Source of the DNA: Chitinimonas_A lacunae
Lineage (GTDB): Bacteria > Pseudomonadota > Gammaproteobacteria > Burkholderiales > Chitinimonadaceae
Direction: 5' to 3'
Length of the DNA stretch: 64,000 nt
Assembly: GCF_042650885.1 (NCBI RefSeq)
Contig: NZ_JBHSBU010000001.1
Span: 682,001 to 746,000, forward strand
Each line of letters opens with the position of its first letter. The stretch's first letter is position 1. Below, one piece after another: positions 45,249-59,027 of this stretch. The notes beneath the pieces are model-generated. The model was not told the DNA's origin, did not search any database, and was given only the letters and a program-made list of their open reading frames with translations. A program made the translations under genes and the position numbers.

Positions 45249-46926
45249 TCTGCCGCCGCGTTCTCCGCTGCCCAATGAAATTCCCGACCCGCTGGCCGAG
45301 GCCCTGCCCGAGGCGATCAATGAACCGGCCAAGCGGCGGGTTATTCCGCTGGTGTGGATCGTTCCGATCATTGCCGCACTGGTGGGCGGCTGGCTCGCTT
45401 TCAGCAGCTTTCTGGCGCGTGGACCGCGTATCACCATCAGCTTCGAGACCGCCGAAGGGATCGAGGTCAACAAGACCCGGATCAAATACAAGAATGTCGA
45501 TATGGGCGTGGTCTATGGCGTCAGCCTGTCGCCCGACCGTCAGCGCGTGCTGGTCCATGCCGAGCTGCGGCGTGATATGAAGGATGTACTGGTCGAGGGT
45601 ACCCGTTTCTGGGTGGTAAGGCCCCGGGTGGCACTGGGAAGCGTATCCGGCCTCGGCACGCTGCTGTCGGGGCCGTATATCGGCATGGACATCGGCAAGT
45701 CGGCGCGCCGCCGCGATGAGTTCGTCGGGCTGGAAGTGCCGCCGGTGGTGACGACCGGCCTGCGCGGGCGGCATTTCACCTTGCGGACCTGGCAGCTTGG
45801 GTCGCTCGATATCGGCTCACCGATCTATTACCGCCGGCTGCGGGTCGGTCAGGTCACGGCCTATGCGCTGGAGCCGGACGGACGCTCGATCAAGGTGCGC
45901 ATCTTCATCGAAGACCCGTACCAGCGCTATGTCACCCAGAACAGCCGTTTCTGGCACGCCAGCGGTATGGATGTGCGGCTCGATGCCAATGGTTTCCGGA
46001 TCAGTACCGAGTCGCTGGCCACCATCATCGCTGGCGGCATCGCCTTTCAGACGCCTCGCGACGAGGAAACCGGGCCGCCCAGCCCGGAGAACGCCGAGTT
46101 CAAGCTCGCCTCCTCGCGCAACGATGCCATGTCCGAGCCGACCACGGGCGAGAAGCGCTATCTGGTCTATTTCACTGATTCGTTGCGTGGGCTGTCGGTC
46201 GGGGCGCCGGTGGACTTCCGTGGCATTACGATTGGCGAGGTCAAATATATCGGGATGGAATATCAGGCCAAGACGCGCAATTTCCGCTTCCCGGTAGAAA
46301 TCGCCCTCTATCCCGAGCAGATGCGCAGTCGTGTGCTCGCTGGCCGTACCAAGTCCGACGAGCCGCCGCCGTCCGATCAGTTGATCGACGATCTGGCCGA
46401 CCAGGGACTGCGTGCCCAGTTGCGTTCGTCCAATCTGTTGACCGGTCAGCTCTATGTGGCGCTCGACTTCTTCCCGAAGGCTGGCCCGGCCAAGGTTGAC
46501 CGCAGCCGGGCGATGCCGGTACTGGCGTCACAGCCCAATTACCTGGGGCAGATCCAGGATTCGGTCGCCAGCATCGCCGCCAAGATCGACCGGATGCCCC
46601 TCGAAGAGATCGGCCAGGACCTGCGCCGGGCTCTGCAGGATCTCGACGACACCATCAAGCGCGCCGGCAAGGTGGTGGATCGGGTCGATCGCGAACTGGC
46701 GCCACAGGCGTCTGCCGCGCTGGAGCAGGCACGCCGGACCTTCCAGGCGGGCGAGCAGGTGCTGCGCGAAGATACGCCGCTACAGCAGGATCTGCGCAAT
46801 ACGCTTCAGGGCGTGCGGCGTGCCGCCGACTCGCTGCGCAATCTGACCGACTATCTCGAACGCCACCCGGAAACCCTGCTGCGTGGCAAGCCCGATGACC
46901 CGCGCCAACCGGAGCCTGTCCGATGA
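45235..46926 (+). CDS. pqiB: PqiB-type MCE/MlaD domain protein
   Basis: A 563-residue protein with an N-terminal membrane anchor (about residues 36-62: VIPLVWIVPIIAALVGGWLA) and three MCE domains, starting near GPRITISFETAEGIEVNKTRI. A helical C-terminal part (from about 440) should form the coiled tube seen in PqiB. MCE assemblies make a conduit for lipids across the periplasm. The start at 45235 follows GGGGGAG. It overlaps pqiC by 4 nt. Confidence 0.94.
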   Translation: MAEPNLPPRSPLPNEIPDPLAEALPEAINEPAKRRVIPLVWIVPIIAALVGGWLAFSSFLARGPRITISFETAEGIEVNKTRIKYKNVDMGVVYGVSLSPDRQRVLVHAELRRDMKDVLVEGTRFWVVRPRVALGSVSGLGTLLSGPYIGMDIGKSARRRDEFVGLEVPPVVTTGLRGRHFTLRTWQLGSLDIGSPIYYRRLRVGQVTAYALEPDGRSIKVRIFIEDPYQRYVTQNSRFWHASGMDVRLDANGFRISTESLATIIAGGIAFQTPRDEETGPPSPENAEFKLASSRNDAMSEPTTGEKRYLVYFTDSLRGLSVGAPVDFRGITIGEVKYIGMEYQAKTRNFRFPVEIALYPEQMRSRVLAGRTKSDEPPPSDQLIDDLADQGLRAQLRSSNLLTGQLYVALDFFPKAGPAKVDRSRAMPVLASQPNYLGQIQDSVASIAAKIDRMPLEEIGQDLRRALQDLDDTIKRAGKVVDRVDRELAPQASAALEQARRTFQAGEQVLREDTPLQQDLRNTLQGVRRAADSLRNLTDYLERHPETLLRGKPDDPRQPEPVR

Positions 46927-47537
46927 CGCCTTTCTTCCGCCGTTTTCTGCTGCTCGCTGGCTGTCTGCTGCTCGCTGCCTGTACCAATACCCCGCGCGAC
47001 CGGTTCTATACCCTGTTGCCGCCGATGACCGCCGGCCAGTCGGCAGTGCCGGTTCACAGCACCGATACCATCGTGGTCGGTCCGGTCGGGGTACCCGATG
47101 CGATTGATCGGCCACAGATGGTGGTGCGCTTTGGCGATACCCTCAATGTGCTGGAACAGAACCGCTGGGTGCAGTCGCCCCGGTTCGAGATCGGCGCCGC
47201 ACTGGCCCACTATCTGAGCCGGCGACTGGGAGTTGCCGTGATCACTGCCCAGCAGATTGCCGTCAGCGGCAGCCGCTATCGGATCGGGCTCGAAGTGCTG
47301 CGCTTCGATTCGGAACCGGGCCAGGCGGCCGGATTCGATGCGATCTGGATCGTCCGCGACAGCGCCGGCAAGACCTTGGCCAGCGGCCGTTCCACCCAAC
47401 GCGTGCCATGTCGAGATGGCAGTTACGAGGCAGTTGCGGTGGCGCATAGCCAAGCTATCGATAGGCTGAGCGGCGAAATTGCCGCTGCGCTGGCGGGACT
47501 GCCCGTAGCTGGCCGGCGCGAAACCCAACGTCCCTGA
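46923..47537 (+). CDS. pqiC: PqiC-type outer-membrane lipoprotein
   Basis: A 204-residue lipoprotein with a lipobox LLAAC (Cys at residue 20) behind a hydrophobic signal. The rest matches the PqiC/ABC-transport-auxiliary family (FYTLLPP near the start, then VVVGPVGVPDAIDRPQMVVR). It is expected to connect PqiB to the outer membrane. Last gene of the operon, with a 4-nt overlap to pqiB. I see no strong terminator behind it. Confidence 0.93.
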   Translation: MTPFFRRFLLLAGCLLLAACTNTPRDRFYTLLPPMTAGQSAVPVHSTDTIVVGPVGVPDAIDRPQMVVRFGDTLNVLEQNRWVQSPRFEIGAALAHYLSRRLGVAVITAQQIAVSGSRYRIGLEVLRFDSEPGQAAGFDAIWIVRDSAGKTLASGRSTQRVPCRDGSYEAVAVAHSQAIDRLSGEIAAALAGLPVAGRRETQRP

Positions 47538-48068
47538 GTCCGCAGCGGCCAGAATCTCTCCTCTGCCTGTCCTCCAACCTGATCCAGGCAGCGAAGTCAG
47601 TCTGAAATGGCGGGGGCAGCGGTCATGGGCGCACTGCAAAGCGTGCTTGTCGGTTTGCTCACAATCTCTGACCGGGCGCCATCGCTCCCAGGGCTTCGGT
47701 GCGTCTCCGGCCCGGTCCACGAAAATGGTTTACGCCTTGAGCCGAGGCGCTGTTTCCAGCCACGGCGTACTCGTTGAATGGCCGCGTTGTGGTGGTGAGC
47801 CATCGATAAGTGGAAAGCAATGACTTGTCTGATGGAAGAGGCGAGCAGCAGGCGTAGAGTGGAGCGACTGGCGGAGGGGCTTGTCCGAGCGGTTGACGAT
47901 GTTTCGTCTGATGAACCGGTTGTTTTTAGTGACGAATACTGGTGATTGGCGCTATCGCTCGTTTATTGTTGATTGACAACGGCCTAATTAAAATCGGCAC
48001 CCATCCGATTCCCACAACCCAGATACCATGTGCCTGCCGGCCGTGGTTTCCTTCCGGTCTATGACGCA
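47538..48068. other. Intergenic region before the phosphorelay block
   Basis: About 530 nt without a large gene. It contains a possible 41-residue frame (47820-47945). AT-rich sequence just before 48000 is a likely promoter area for the kinase gene, but no hexamer pair is convincing. Confidence 0.4.
47820..47945 (+). CDS. Possible small acidic protein (41 residues)
   Basis: An ATG at 47820 opens a 41-codon frame: MTCLMEEASSRRVERLAEGL at the start and an acidic, aromatic end (SDEPVVFSDEYW). The composition looks protein-like and a GGAAA lies about 4 nt before the ATG, which is only a weak ribosome site. It stands alone in an otherwise empty region. May be chance. Confidence 0.25.
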   Translation: MTCLMEEASSRRRVERLAEGLVRAVDDVSSDEPVVFSDEYW

Positions 48069-51000
48069 ATGAATGTCGCCAACACCGATTCCACGCTGCA
48101 AGCCGGGGTATTCCGTCGCCTGCTGGTCCGTAATATCGCCCTGCCGTTGGCTGCCAGCGCGGTCAGCGCTGCGGTATTCGTCGGTCTGATCTTCTACCTG
48201 ATCTCGGCGATGAACTGGGTCGATCATGCCAACCGGGTGATCGGCGAAGCCTATTACATCAGCAAGCTGCTCGGCGACGGCGAAAGCGGCATGCGCGGTT
48301 TCGTGCTGACCGGCAACGACACTTTCCTGGACACCTATAACAGCTCGATCAGCTATCTGCCGCCGAGCATCCAGCAACTGCGCAATCTGGTGGCCGATAA
48401 CCCCGAGCAGCTCAAGCGTCTGCAACGGATCAACGAGTTGCAGACGCAGTGGTTCGTGTTGGCCAATGAAGTGATCGAACAGAAACGTTCCGGGCGCGAC
48501 CCTACCTCGATTGTTCGCTCGGTCCGCCCCAAGGCGCTGACCGACAGCATCCGACGTGAATTCGATGAATTCATCCAGGCCGAGACGGCCCTGCGTACCG
48601 AGCGCAACAGCTCGGTCAATAGCACCGTGCAGGTGATGATCGGGGTGATCCTGCTGCTGATGCTGCTGTTCGGCGGCAGTATCGCCCTGTCGGGACGGCG
48701 GCAGCTCTTCCAATTGGCGGCGGTATACGACGATCTGCTCGGGGTGCAGCAGAAACAGAACGAGGCCCTGCAGCGGCAGGACTGGTTCAAGTCGGGCTTT
48801 AACGAACTCAATATCTCGATTCTGGGGCAGCCATCGATCAACCAGCTCAGCGACAGCGCGCTGCGCTTTCTGGCCAACTATCTCAATGCCGCGGTCGGCA
48901 CGATCTATGTGCTGCAAAGCGAGATGTTTCTGCGCCGGGTGGCCAGTTATGCGCTGGCCCCGTCCGACACCACCCCGACCGAGTTCCGTTTCGGTGAAAG
49001 CCTGATCGGCCAGACGGCAGTAAGCGGGCGCATGCTGCGTCTGGAAGAGGTGCCGCCGGGCTACACCACCATCAGCTCGGGCCTGGGCAGTGCGCCGCCT
49101 CGCTATCTGCTGCTGGTGCCGGCCCGGATCGACGATGGGGTGATCGGGGTGGTGGAGTTGGGCTTTTTCGAGCCGCCTTCGGCCGATATGGCGGAGTTTC
49201 TGCAACAGGCGGCCGACCAGCTTGCCACGGCGCTGAAGGCGGCGCAGTACCGGCAACAGCTCCGGGAAGCGCTGGAGCAGAGCCAGCAGCTCAATGAAGA
49301 GCTGCAAGCCCAACAGGAGGAATTGCGCGCAGCCAACGAGGAGCTGGAAGAACAGTCGCGCACGCTGCGCGAAACCCAGAGCCGGCTCGAAACCCAGCAG
49401 TCCGAGCTGGAGCAGAACAATGCCCAGCTCGACGAGCAGGCCCAGAAGCTCCAGCAGCAGCGCGACTGGCTGCGGGAACGCAATCTGGCCCTCGATCAGG
49501 CGCGCAGCGAATTGCAGCAGAAGGCACTCGATCTGCAACGGGCCAGCCAGTACAAGAGCGAGTTCCTGGCCAATATGTCGCATGAGTTGCGCACGCCGCT
49601 CAACAGCACGCTGATCTTTGCCAAGCTGCTGGCGGACAACCCGCAAGGCAATCTGACCGAGGAACAGGTCCGCTTCGCCACGCTGACCACCTCGTCGGGC
49701 AACGATCTGCTCAATCTGATCAACGATATTCTCGACCTGTCCAAGGTCGAGGCCGGCATGCTCGATATCCAGCCTGAGCCGACCGATTTCGGTCCGATGC
49801 TGGAGAGTGCCGCCGAACCGTTCCAGGCACTGGCGCGCGAGAAAGGGCTCGATTTCGAGGTGACGCTGGAGCCGGACCTGCCGCTCCAGATCGAAACCGA
49901 CCCGCGCCGGGTGCGGCAGGTGCTCAAGAACCTCCTGTCGAATGCCTTTAAATTCACCCGCGAAGGCAAGGTCGAGCTCTATGCCTACTGCCGCGATGCC
50001 AGCCATGTTGCGATCGAGGTCCGCGATTCGGGCATCGGTATCGCGGCTGAGCATCAGGAAATGGTGTTCGAAGCCTTCCGCCAGGTCGATGGTGCCAGCA
50101 ATCGAGAATTCGGCGGCACCGGTCTTGGCCTGCCCATCTCACGCAATCTGGCCCAGTTGCTCGGTGGCAATATCGAACTGAAAAGTGAACTGGGGCAGGG
50201 CAGCGTGTTCACCCTGGTGTTGCCGCATCAGTCGCCCAAGCCTGATGTAAAAAAACAGGAAAATACTCTGCAAGAAACAGAGCAAGTAATAGAAAAAAGA
50301 GAAAATATAAAGTCTCATGCTCCCGCCAAGCCGACCACCAAGCGCAGAGCCACTTCACGGCCGCAGGCGGATTTCAGCGACGACCGCGAGCAATTCCCCA
50401 CCAGCAACCGCAGCCTGCTGGTGATCGAAGACGACCGCAATTTCGGCGAGATCCTGTACGGGCTGGCGCATAAGCGCGGCTTCACCTGTCTGGTGGCCTT
50501 GACCGCCGCCGAAGGGATCGAGCTGGCCTGTCAGTACACCCCCGATGCGATTCTGCTCGATATGAAACTGCCCGATCAGTCGGGGCTGGCGGTGCTGGGC
50601 GAACTCAAGGAAGACCCCCGTACCCGGCATATCCCGATCCATGTGATCTCGGGTGTCGATCGCAGCGAATCGGCCTTGCAGATGGGAGCCGTGGGGTATC
50701 TGCTCAAACCGGCCGACCAGGCGGCGCTCCAGGCGGCTTTCGAGCGGCTGGAGAATAAGTTGGCACAGGAGATCAAGCATGTCCTGGTGGTCGAGGACGA
50801 TCCGGTACAGCGCGAAAGCATCCGCGCCCTGATCTCAGGCACGGGAGTTGCCATCACCGACGTAGCGCTGGCGAGCGAAGCGCTGGAGCGACTCGGCGAA
50901 CAGGTCTTCGACTGCATGGTGGTCGATCTGTCGCTGCCCGATATGCAGGGGCTGGAGCTGTTGCAGCGCATGGTGGCCAATGGGCTGAGTTCCTTGCCAC

Positions 51001-51602
51001 CGGTGATTATCTATACCGGCCGTCAATTGTCGGCGGAAGAGGAAGAGGCGCTGCACCGCTATTCGCGCTCGATCATCATCAAGGGCGCGCGTTCGCCCGA
51101 GCGGCTGCTCGATGAAGTCACCCTGTTCCTGCATCAGGTCGAGACCGAGCTGCCGCCTGAACGGCAACGGATGCTGCAAGCGGCGCGCAACCGCGACAAG
51201 GCGCTCGAAGGCGCCACGGTGCTACTGGTCGATGACGATGTGCGCAATATCTTCGCCCTGACCAGCGCGCTCGAAATGAAGGGAGCCCGGGTGGAGATTG
51301 CCCGCAATGGCCAGCAGGCGCTGGAGCGGCTCAATCAGAACCCGGGAATCGATTTGGTATTGATGGACATCATGATGCCGGTGATGGATGGCTACGAAGC
51401 AATCACCGAAATCCGCAAGCAGCCGCAGTTTGCCCGCTTGCCGGTGATCGCCGTGACGGCCAAGGCCATGAAGGACGATCAGGAACGCTGCCTCGCTGTC
51501 GGCGCCAACGACTATCTGGCCAAACCCATCGATGTCGATAACCTGATTTCGCTGGTCCGGGTGTGGATCTCCACTCCGGGGAGACAGTTCGATGAACTAT
51601 AG
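48069..51602 (+). CDS. Hybrid sensor histidine kinase with CHASE3-like, GAF and three receiver domains
   Basis: A 1177-residue membrane sensor. Two helices (about 24-48 and 190-208) flank a CHASE3-type periplasmic domain. A GAF-like domain (about 235-385), a long Gln/Glu-rich coiled coil (about 395-495), HisKA (His505 in MSHELRTPLN) and an ATPase domain follow. A Lys/Glu/Asn-rich linker (about 725-755) is AT-rich and matches a dispersed repeat. Three receivers then end the protein, the last with LVDDDVRNIFALTSAL. The start is uncertain: ATG at 48069 or GTG at 48030, neither with a good ribosome site. It overlaps cheR by 11 nt. Confidence 0.92.
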   Translation: MNVANTDSTLQAGVFRRLLVRNIALPLAASAVSAAVFVGLIFYLISAMNWVDHANRVIGEAYYISKLLGDGESGMRGFVLTGNDTFLDTYNSSISYLPPSIQQLRNLVADNPEQLKRLQRINELQTQWFVLANEVIEQKRSGRDPTSIVRSVRPKALTDSIRREFDEFIQAETALRTERNSSVNSTVQVMIGVILLLMLLFGGSIALSGRRQLFQLAAVYDDLLGVQQKQNEALQRQDWFKSGFNELNISILGQPSINQLSDSALRFLANYLNAAVGTIYVLQSEMFLRRVASYALAPSDTTPTEFRFGESLIGQTAVSGRMLRLEEVPPGYTTISSGLGSAPPRYLLLVPARIDDGVIGVVELGFFEPPSADMAEFLQQAADQLATALKAAQYRQQLREALEQSQQLNEELQAQQEELRAANEELEEQSRTLRETQSRLETQQSELEQNNAQLDEQAQKLQQQRDWLRERNLALDQARSELQQKALDLQRASQYKSEFLANMSHELRTPLNSTLIFAKLLADNPQGNLTEEQVRFATLTTSSGNDLLNLINDILDLSKVEAGMLDIQPEPTDFGPMLESAAEPFQALAREKGLDFEVTLEPDLPLQIETDPRRVRQVLKNLLSNAFKFTREGKVELYAYCRDASHVAIEVRDSGIGIAAEHQEMVFEAFRQVDGASNREFGGTGLGLPISRNLAQLLGGNIELKSELGQGSVFTLVLPHQSPKPDVKKQENTLQETEQVIEKRENIKSHAPAKPTTKRRATSRPQADFSDDREQFPTSNRSLLVIEDDRNFGEILYGLAHKRGFTCLVALTAAEGIELACQYTPDAILLDMKLPDQSGLAVLGELKEDPRTRHIPIHVISGVDRSESALQMGAVGYLLKPADQAALQAAFERLENKLAQEIKHVLVVEDDPVQRESIRALISGTGVAITDVALASEALERLGEQVFDCMVVDLSLPDMQGLELLQRMVANGLSSLPPVIIYTGRQLSAEEEEALHRYSRSIIIKGARSPERLLDEVTLFLHQVETELPPERQRMLQAARNRDKALEGATVLLVDDDVRNIFALTSALEMKGARVEIARNGQQALERLNQNPGIDLVLMDIMMPVMDGYEAITEIRKQPQFARLPVIAVTAKAMKDDQERCLAVGANDYLAKPIDVDNLISLVRVWISTPGRQFDEL
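50246..50313 (+). repeat. AT-rich dispersed element, copy 9, inside a coding sequence
   Basis: Reads AAAAAACAGGAAAATACT, then CTGCAAGAAACAGAGCAAG and an A-rich tail. It matches copies 5 and 8 in the doubled CTGCAA / GCAAG arrangement. It lies in frame within the hybrid kinase gene, between the ATPase domain and the first receiver, and encodes the Lys/Glu/Gln/Asn-rich linker. Its base composition differs sharply from the surrounding GC-rich codons. Confidence 0.65.
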
Positions 51603-52416
51603 CGAGCAGGATTTCGAGATCGAGTTGCAGCTGCTGGTCGAGGCGATCTATCGCAAATACAACTACGACTTCCGCAACTATTCGCCAGTATCGCTGCGTC
51701 GGCGGGTGAAGCTGGCGCTCAGTCAGCTTGGCTGCGACACGGTATCGAACCTGCAAGGCCGGATCATCCATTCGGCCAGCTGTTTCTCCAATCTGCTGCA
51801 ATACCTGACGATTTCGGTCAGCGAGATGTTCCGCGACCCCGAGTACTTTCTGGCCCTGCGCGAGCAGGTGGTGCCGTTGCTGCACACCTATCCCTCGCTG
51901 AAAGTCTGGGTTGCCGGTTGCAGCACGGGTGAAGAGGTCTATTCGATGGCCATTCTGCTGCAGGAAGAGGGCTTGCTCGAGCGGACCATTGTCTATGCCA
52001 CCGATATCAACCCTCACAATCTGGAGAAGGCCGAAGCGGGTATCTACCCGATCGAGAACATGCAGCGCTTTACCGTCAACTATCAACGGGCGGGTGGCAA
52101 ACAGGCGTTTTCCGATTACTACACCGCCGCCTACGGTGCCGCGATCCTCGACCAGTCGCTGCGTCGTCAGGTGGTGTTTGCCGACCACAGCCTGGCGACC
52201 GATGCGGTATTTGCCGAGACCCAACTGATTTCCTGTCGCAACGTGCTGATCTATTTCAACCGTGAGTTGCAGGATCGGGCCTGTGGCTTATTCGCCGACT
52301 CGTTGTGCCGCAAGGGTTTCCTCGGGCTCGGGGCCAAGGAGACCGTGCAGTTTTCCAGTCATGCCGCGGCCTTTACCCCATTTGCCCCACAGGAAAAGAT
52401 TTTCAGAAAGAATTGA
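51592..52416 (+). CDS. cheR: CheR-type protein glutamate methyltransferase
   Basis: A 274-residue CheR. It has the N-terminal helical domain, then the SAM-binding AGCSTGEEVYSMA (around residues 108-120), the ATDINPHNLEKAEAG motif and LISCRNVLIYF. It methylates receptor-type glutamates. Its start overlaps the hybrid kinase by 11 nt and the next kinase follows 13 nt behind, so it belongs to a sensory operon rather than a flagellar chemotaxis operon. A lone CheB-type esterase at 12614 may oppose it. Confidence 0.94.
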   Translation: MNYSEQDFEIELQLLVEAIYRKYNYDFRNYSPVSLRRRVKLALSQLGCDTVSNLQGRIIHSASCFSNLLQYLTISVSEMFRDPEYFLALREQVVPLLHTYPSLKVWVAGCSTGEEVYSMAILLQEEGLLERTIVYATDINPHNLEKAEAGIYPIENMQRFTVNYQRAGGKQAFSDYYTAAYGAAILDQSLRRQVVFADHSLATDAVFAETQLISCRNVLIYFNRELQDRACGLFADSLCRKGFLGLGAKETVQFSSHAAAFTPFAPQEKIFRKN

Positions 52417-52429
52417 CGGACGAGCTGCC

Positions 52430-53644
52430 ATGGAACACAAGGAAAAAATCAAACTGCTGCTCGTAGACGATATACCGACCAATCTGGTGGCGTTGGAGGC
52501 ATTGATCGAGCGTGACGATGCCGAGATCTACAAGGCCAATTCGGGGGTCGAGGCACTGGAGATGCTGCTTCATCACGAGTTTGCCCTGGCGATCGTCGAT
52601 GTGCATATGCCGGGCATGGACGGTTTCGAGCTGGCCGAACTGATGCGCTGCACCGAACGGACCAAGCAGGTGCCTATCGTCTTTGTCAGTGCCGGTGGCC
52701 AGGACCTCAACTACGCCTTCAAGGGCTATGAAAGCGGTGCGGTCGATTTCCTGCCCAAGCCGCTCGATACCCAGGCGGTGCGTACCAAGGTCAATGTGTT
52801 TTTTGAGCTGTACCAGCAAAAACGCACCCTGAAGCAGCAGTTGCAGGCGCTGGAGAAGATCCGGCTGGAACAGGAAAGCCTGCTGGCCGAATTGCAGAAA
52901 ACCCAGGCCGAGCTGCACGCGGCGATCCGGATGCGTGACGATTTCCTGTCGATTGCCGCCCACGAACTGCGCACGCCGCTGTCGGTGCTGCGCCTGCAAT
53001 TGCAGATTCGCCAGAAGCAACTGGAAAAGGGCGATCTGAGCCGTTTCACTCCTGATCGCCTGCCCAAGCTGTTCGAGCAGGACGACCGGCTGGTGACGAT
53101 CCTGTTTCGCCAGATCAACGAGATGGTCGATATCGCCCGTATCCGCGCCGGCACGCTCTACCTTGAGCCGAGCGAGTTCGAGCTGGGCGAGATGGTGCGT
53201 GAGGTGGCCAATCAGTTCGGCGAGCAGATGGCCAGCGTCGGCTGTAGCCTCCATCTCGACATCGCCGCCACCTTGCTCGGTTGCTGGGACCGTTTCCGGC
53301 TCGAACAGGTGCTGATCAATCTGCTGACCAATGCCATGCGTTATGCCCCGGGCACGCCTATCCATCTGAGCCTCAGCCGCGCCGGCCAACGGGCACGGCT
53401 CAGCGTGCGCGACGGCGGACCGGGTATTGCCCCGGAATACCATGAACGGATCTTCCAGCAGTTCGAGCGGGCGGCGCTGCCCAACCGCGACAATGGTCTG
53501 GGCCTTGGACTGTATATCGCCCGCGAGATCGTCGAGGGCCATGGCGGGCGGATCTGGGTCGAGAGCAGCCAGGGGCAGGGCGCCAATTTTGTGATCGAGC
53601 TGCCGCTTGACCTGGCTTGCGTCAAGAACGGCACCGACAGATAA
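52430..53644 (+). CDS. Receiver - histidine kinase
   Basis: A 404-residue cytoplasmic protein with an N-terminal receiver (phospho-acceptor Asp57 in IVDVHMPGMDG), a coiled linker (about 125-170), HisKA with His178 in IAAHELRTPLSVL, and an ATPase domain with DGGPGIAPEYHERIF and GLGLGLYIAREIVEGHGG. Its layout is like the receiver-kinase at 10752. It is the third gene in the block and follows cheR closely. Confidence 0.93.
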   Translation: MEHKEKIKLLLVDDIPTNLVALEALIERDDAEIYKANSGVEALEMLLHHEFALAIVDVHMPGMDGFELAELMRCTERTKQVPIVFVSAGGQDLNYAFKGYESGAVDFLPKPLDTQAVRTKVNVFFELYQQKRTLKQQLQALEKIRLEQESLLAELQKTQAELHAAIRMRDDFLSIAAHELRTPLSVLRLQLQIRQKQLEKGDLSRFTPDRLPKLFEQDDRLVTILFRQINEMVDIARIRAGTLYLEPSEFELGEMVREVANQFGEQMASVGCSLHLDIAATLLGCWDRFRLEQVLINLLTNAMRYAPGTPIHLSLSRAGQRARLSVRDGGPGIAPEYHERIFQQFERAALPNRDNGLGLGLYIAREIVEGHGGRIWVESSQGQGANFVIELPLDLACVKNGTDR

Positions 53645-53856
53645 GCCCGGTTTGCTTTCCCTATGGCGTCCAGAAAAATCCATGACCTGGGGCAGCGCAG
53701 AGCGAAGACTGTTACCCCTGCTGGTTGTCGGGGCGGACAGCCAGGCCGGGGTATGTGTTCGCGGCCTTGGACGCCATTGCCAGCACCAATTCGATGAAGA
53801 CCGGGCAGAACGATACGGCCGGGCGGCGGCTGCCGTGCGGCAGGGGAATGGTTCGG

Positions 53857-58458
<4,602 letters not shown>

Positions 58459-58519
58459 GGACGAAGCCGCCGATGCCGGTGTGGGTCCGAACCGAGCCGG
58501 CCCCCCGATAAGCGCCCTT

Positions 58520-58616
58520 GGCGCATTTGCATTTGAATCGGCGTCGCCGCCAAACCTGGTGAGGCGCAGTACGCCTGCGCTTTGAGGACCGGACGCCCCA
58601 TTGGCTGGCCATGCGC
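58520..58616 (-). repeat. GC-rich ~105-bp palindromic repeat, copy U2
   Basis: The reverse complement aligns with U1 (3748-3852) over its whole length, beginning GCGCATGGCCAGCC and ending AAATGCGCC. The shared blocks CCTCAAAGCGCAG and GCGACGCCGATTCAA are exact. About 60 of 71 positions match in the right two thirds. Confidence 0.75.
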
Positions 58617-58713
58617 TAGTACATTGCCGGAAACGCGTCCGGCCACCGAGCCTCAGTCCCTGGCCGGTCAAGCAACATGGCTGCTGACGCCGATCCGAAG
58701 CGAAATCCGCCAA
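58613..58713 (+). repeat. GC-rich palindromic repeat, copy U3 (decayed)
   Basis: In plus orientation, the right end reads GCTGACGCCGATCCGAAGCG then AAATCCGCC, in the same order as U1. The left end is poorly conserved. It abuts U2 and, with the U4 end at 58731, forms a larger inverted repeat. Confidence 0.5.
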
Positions 58714-58730
58714 GCTGCCGCTTTGTGGCT

Positions 58731-58837
58731 GGCGCATTTCCACTGAAATCGGCGTCGCAGCAAGTCTGGTCGAGCGCTAGGAACCGGCGCTCTGAGGGCT
58801 GGACACACTGACTCTGAATTGACTGGCTGACAAGCAC
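58731..58837 (-). repeat. GC-rich palindromic repeat, copy U4
   Basis: The reverse complement begins GTGCTTGTCAGCC and ends GCGACGCCGATTTCAGTGG then AAATGCGCC, following U1 and U2 along about 105 bp with more mismatches in the middle (CCTCAGAGCGC for CCTCAAAGCGC). Confidence 0.7.
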
Positions 58838-58962
58838 CCTATGGCTCCGTTGAGTCGGACACCGAGGTGCTCGATGAAGCAGACCCGTGGCTCGGCTTTG
58901 ACCGGACGTGTTCTGGTCGGAGGTGTCGGGTTGATGCTGATGTGGAAGGGATAGGGATTGAA

Positions 58963-59027
58963 CGAAAAGATGTATTTCTCTTTGTAAATTGCAATATGTC
59001 TTGCAATGGTTTTGCAGAATATTTTAT
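58963..59027 (-). repeat. AT-rich dispersed element, copy 10
   Basis: On the minus strand it reads ATAAAATATTCTGCAAAACC, then ATTGCAAGACATATTGCAAT and a short A-rich tail. ATTGCAA and TTGCAAT form a perfect inverted repeat. It begins directly behind the egtB stop on the same strand. Confidence 0.7.

Larger units (their letters stand above)
58459..59027. other. Convergent intergenic region built of repeats
   Basis: Between the giant kinase and egtB, both ending here. It contains three adjacent GC-rich palindromic repeat copies (58520-58837) and an AT-rich element (58963-59027). I see no gene and no classical terminator. Confidence 0.65.

Noticed and set aside
47988..50054. A 688-codon open frame on the minus strand opposite the hybrid kinase
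   Set aside because: It mirrors the codon pattern of the kinase gene (GC-rich third positions), has no family resemblance and no ribosome site. The same applies to long antisense frames opposite acnA, acnB, the Atm1-like gene and the giant kinase.
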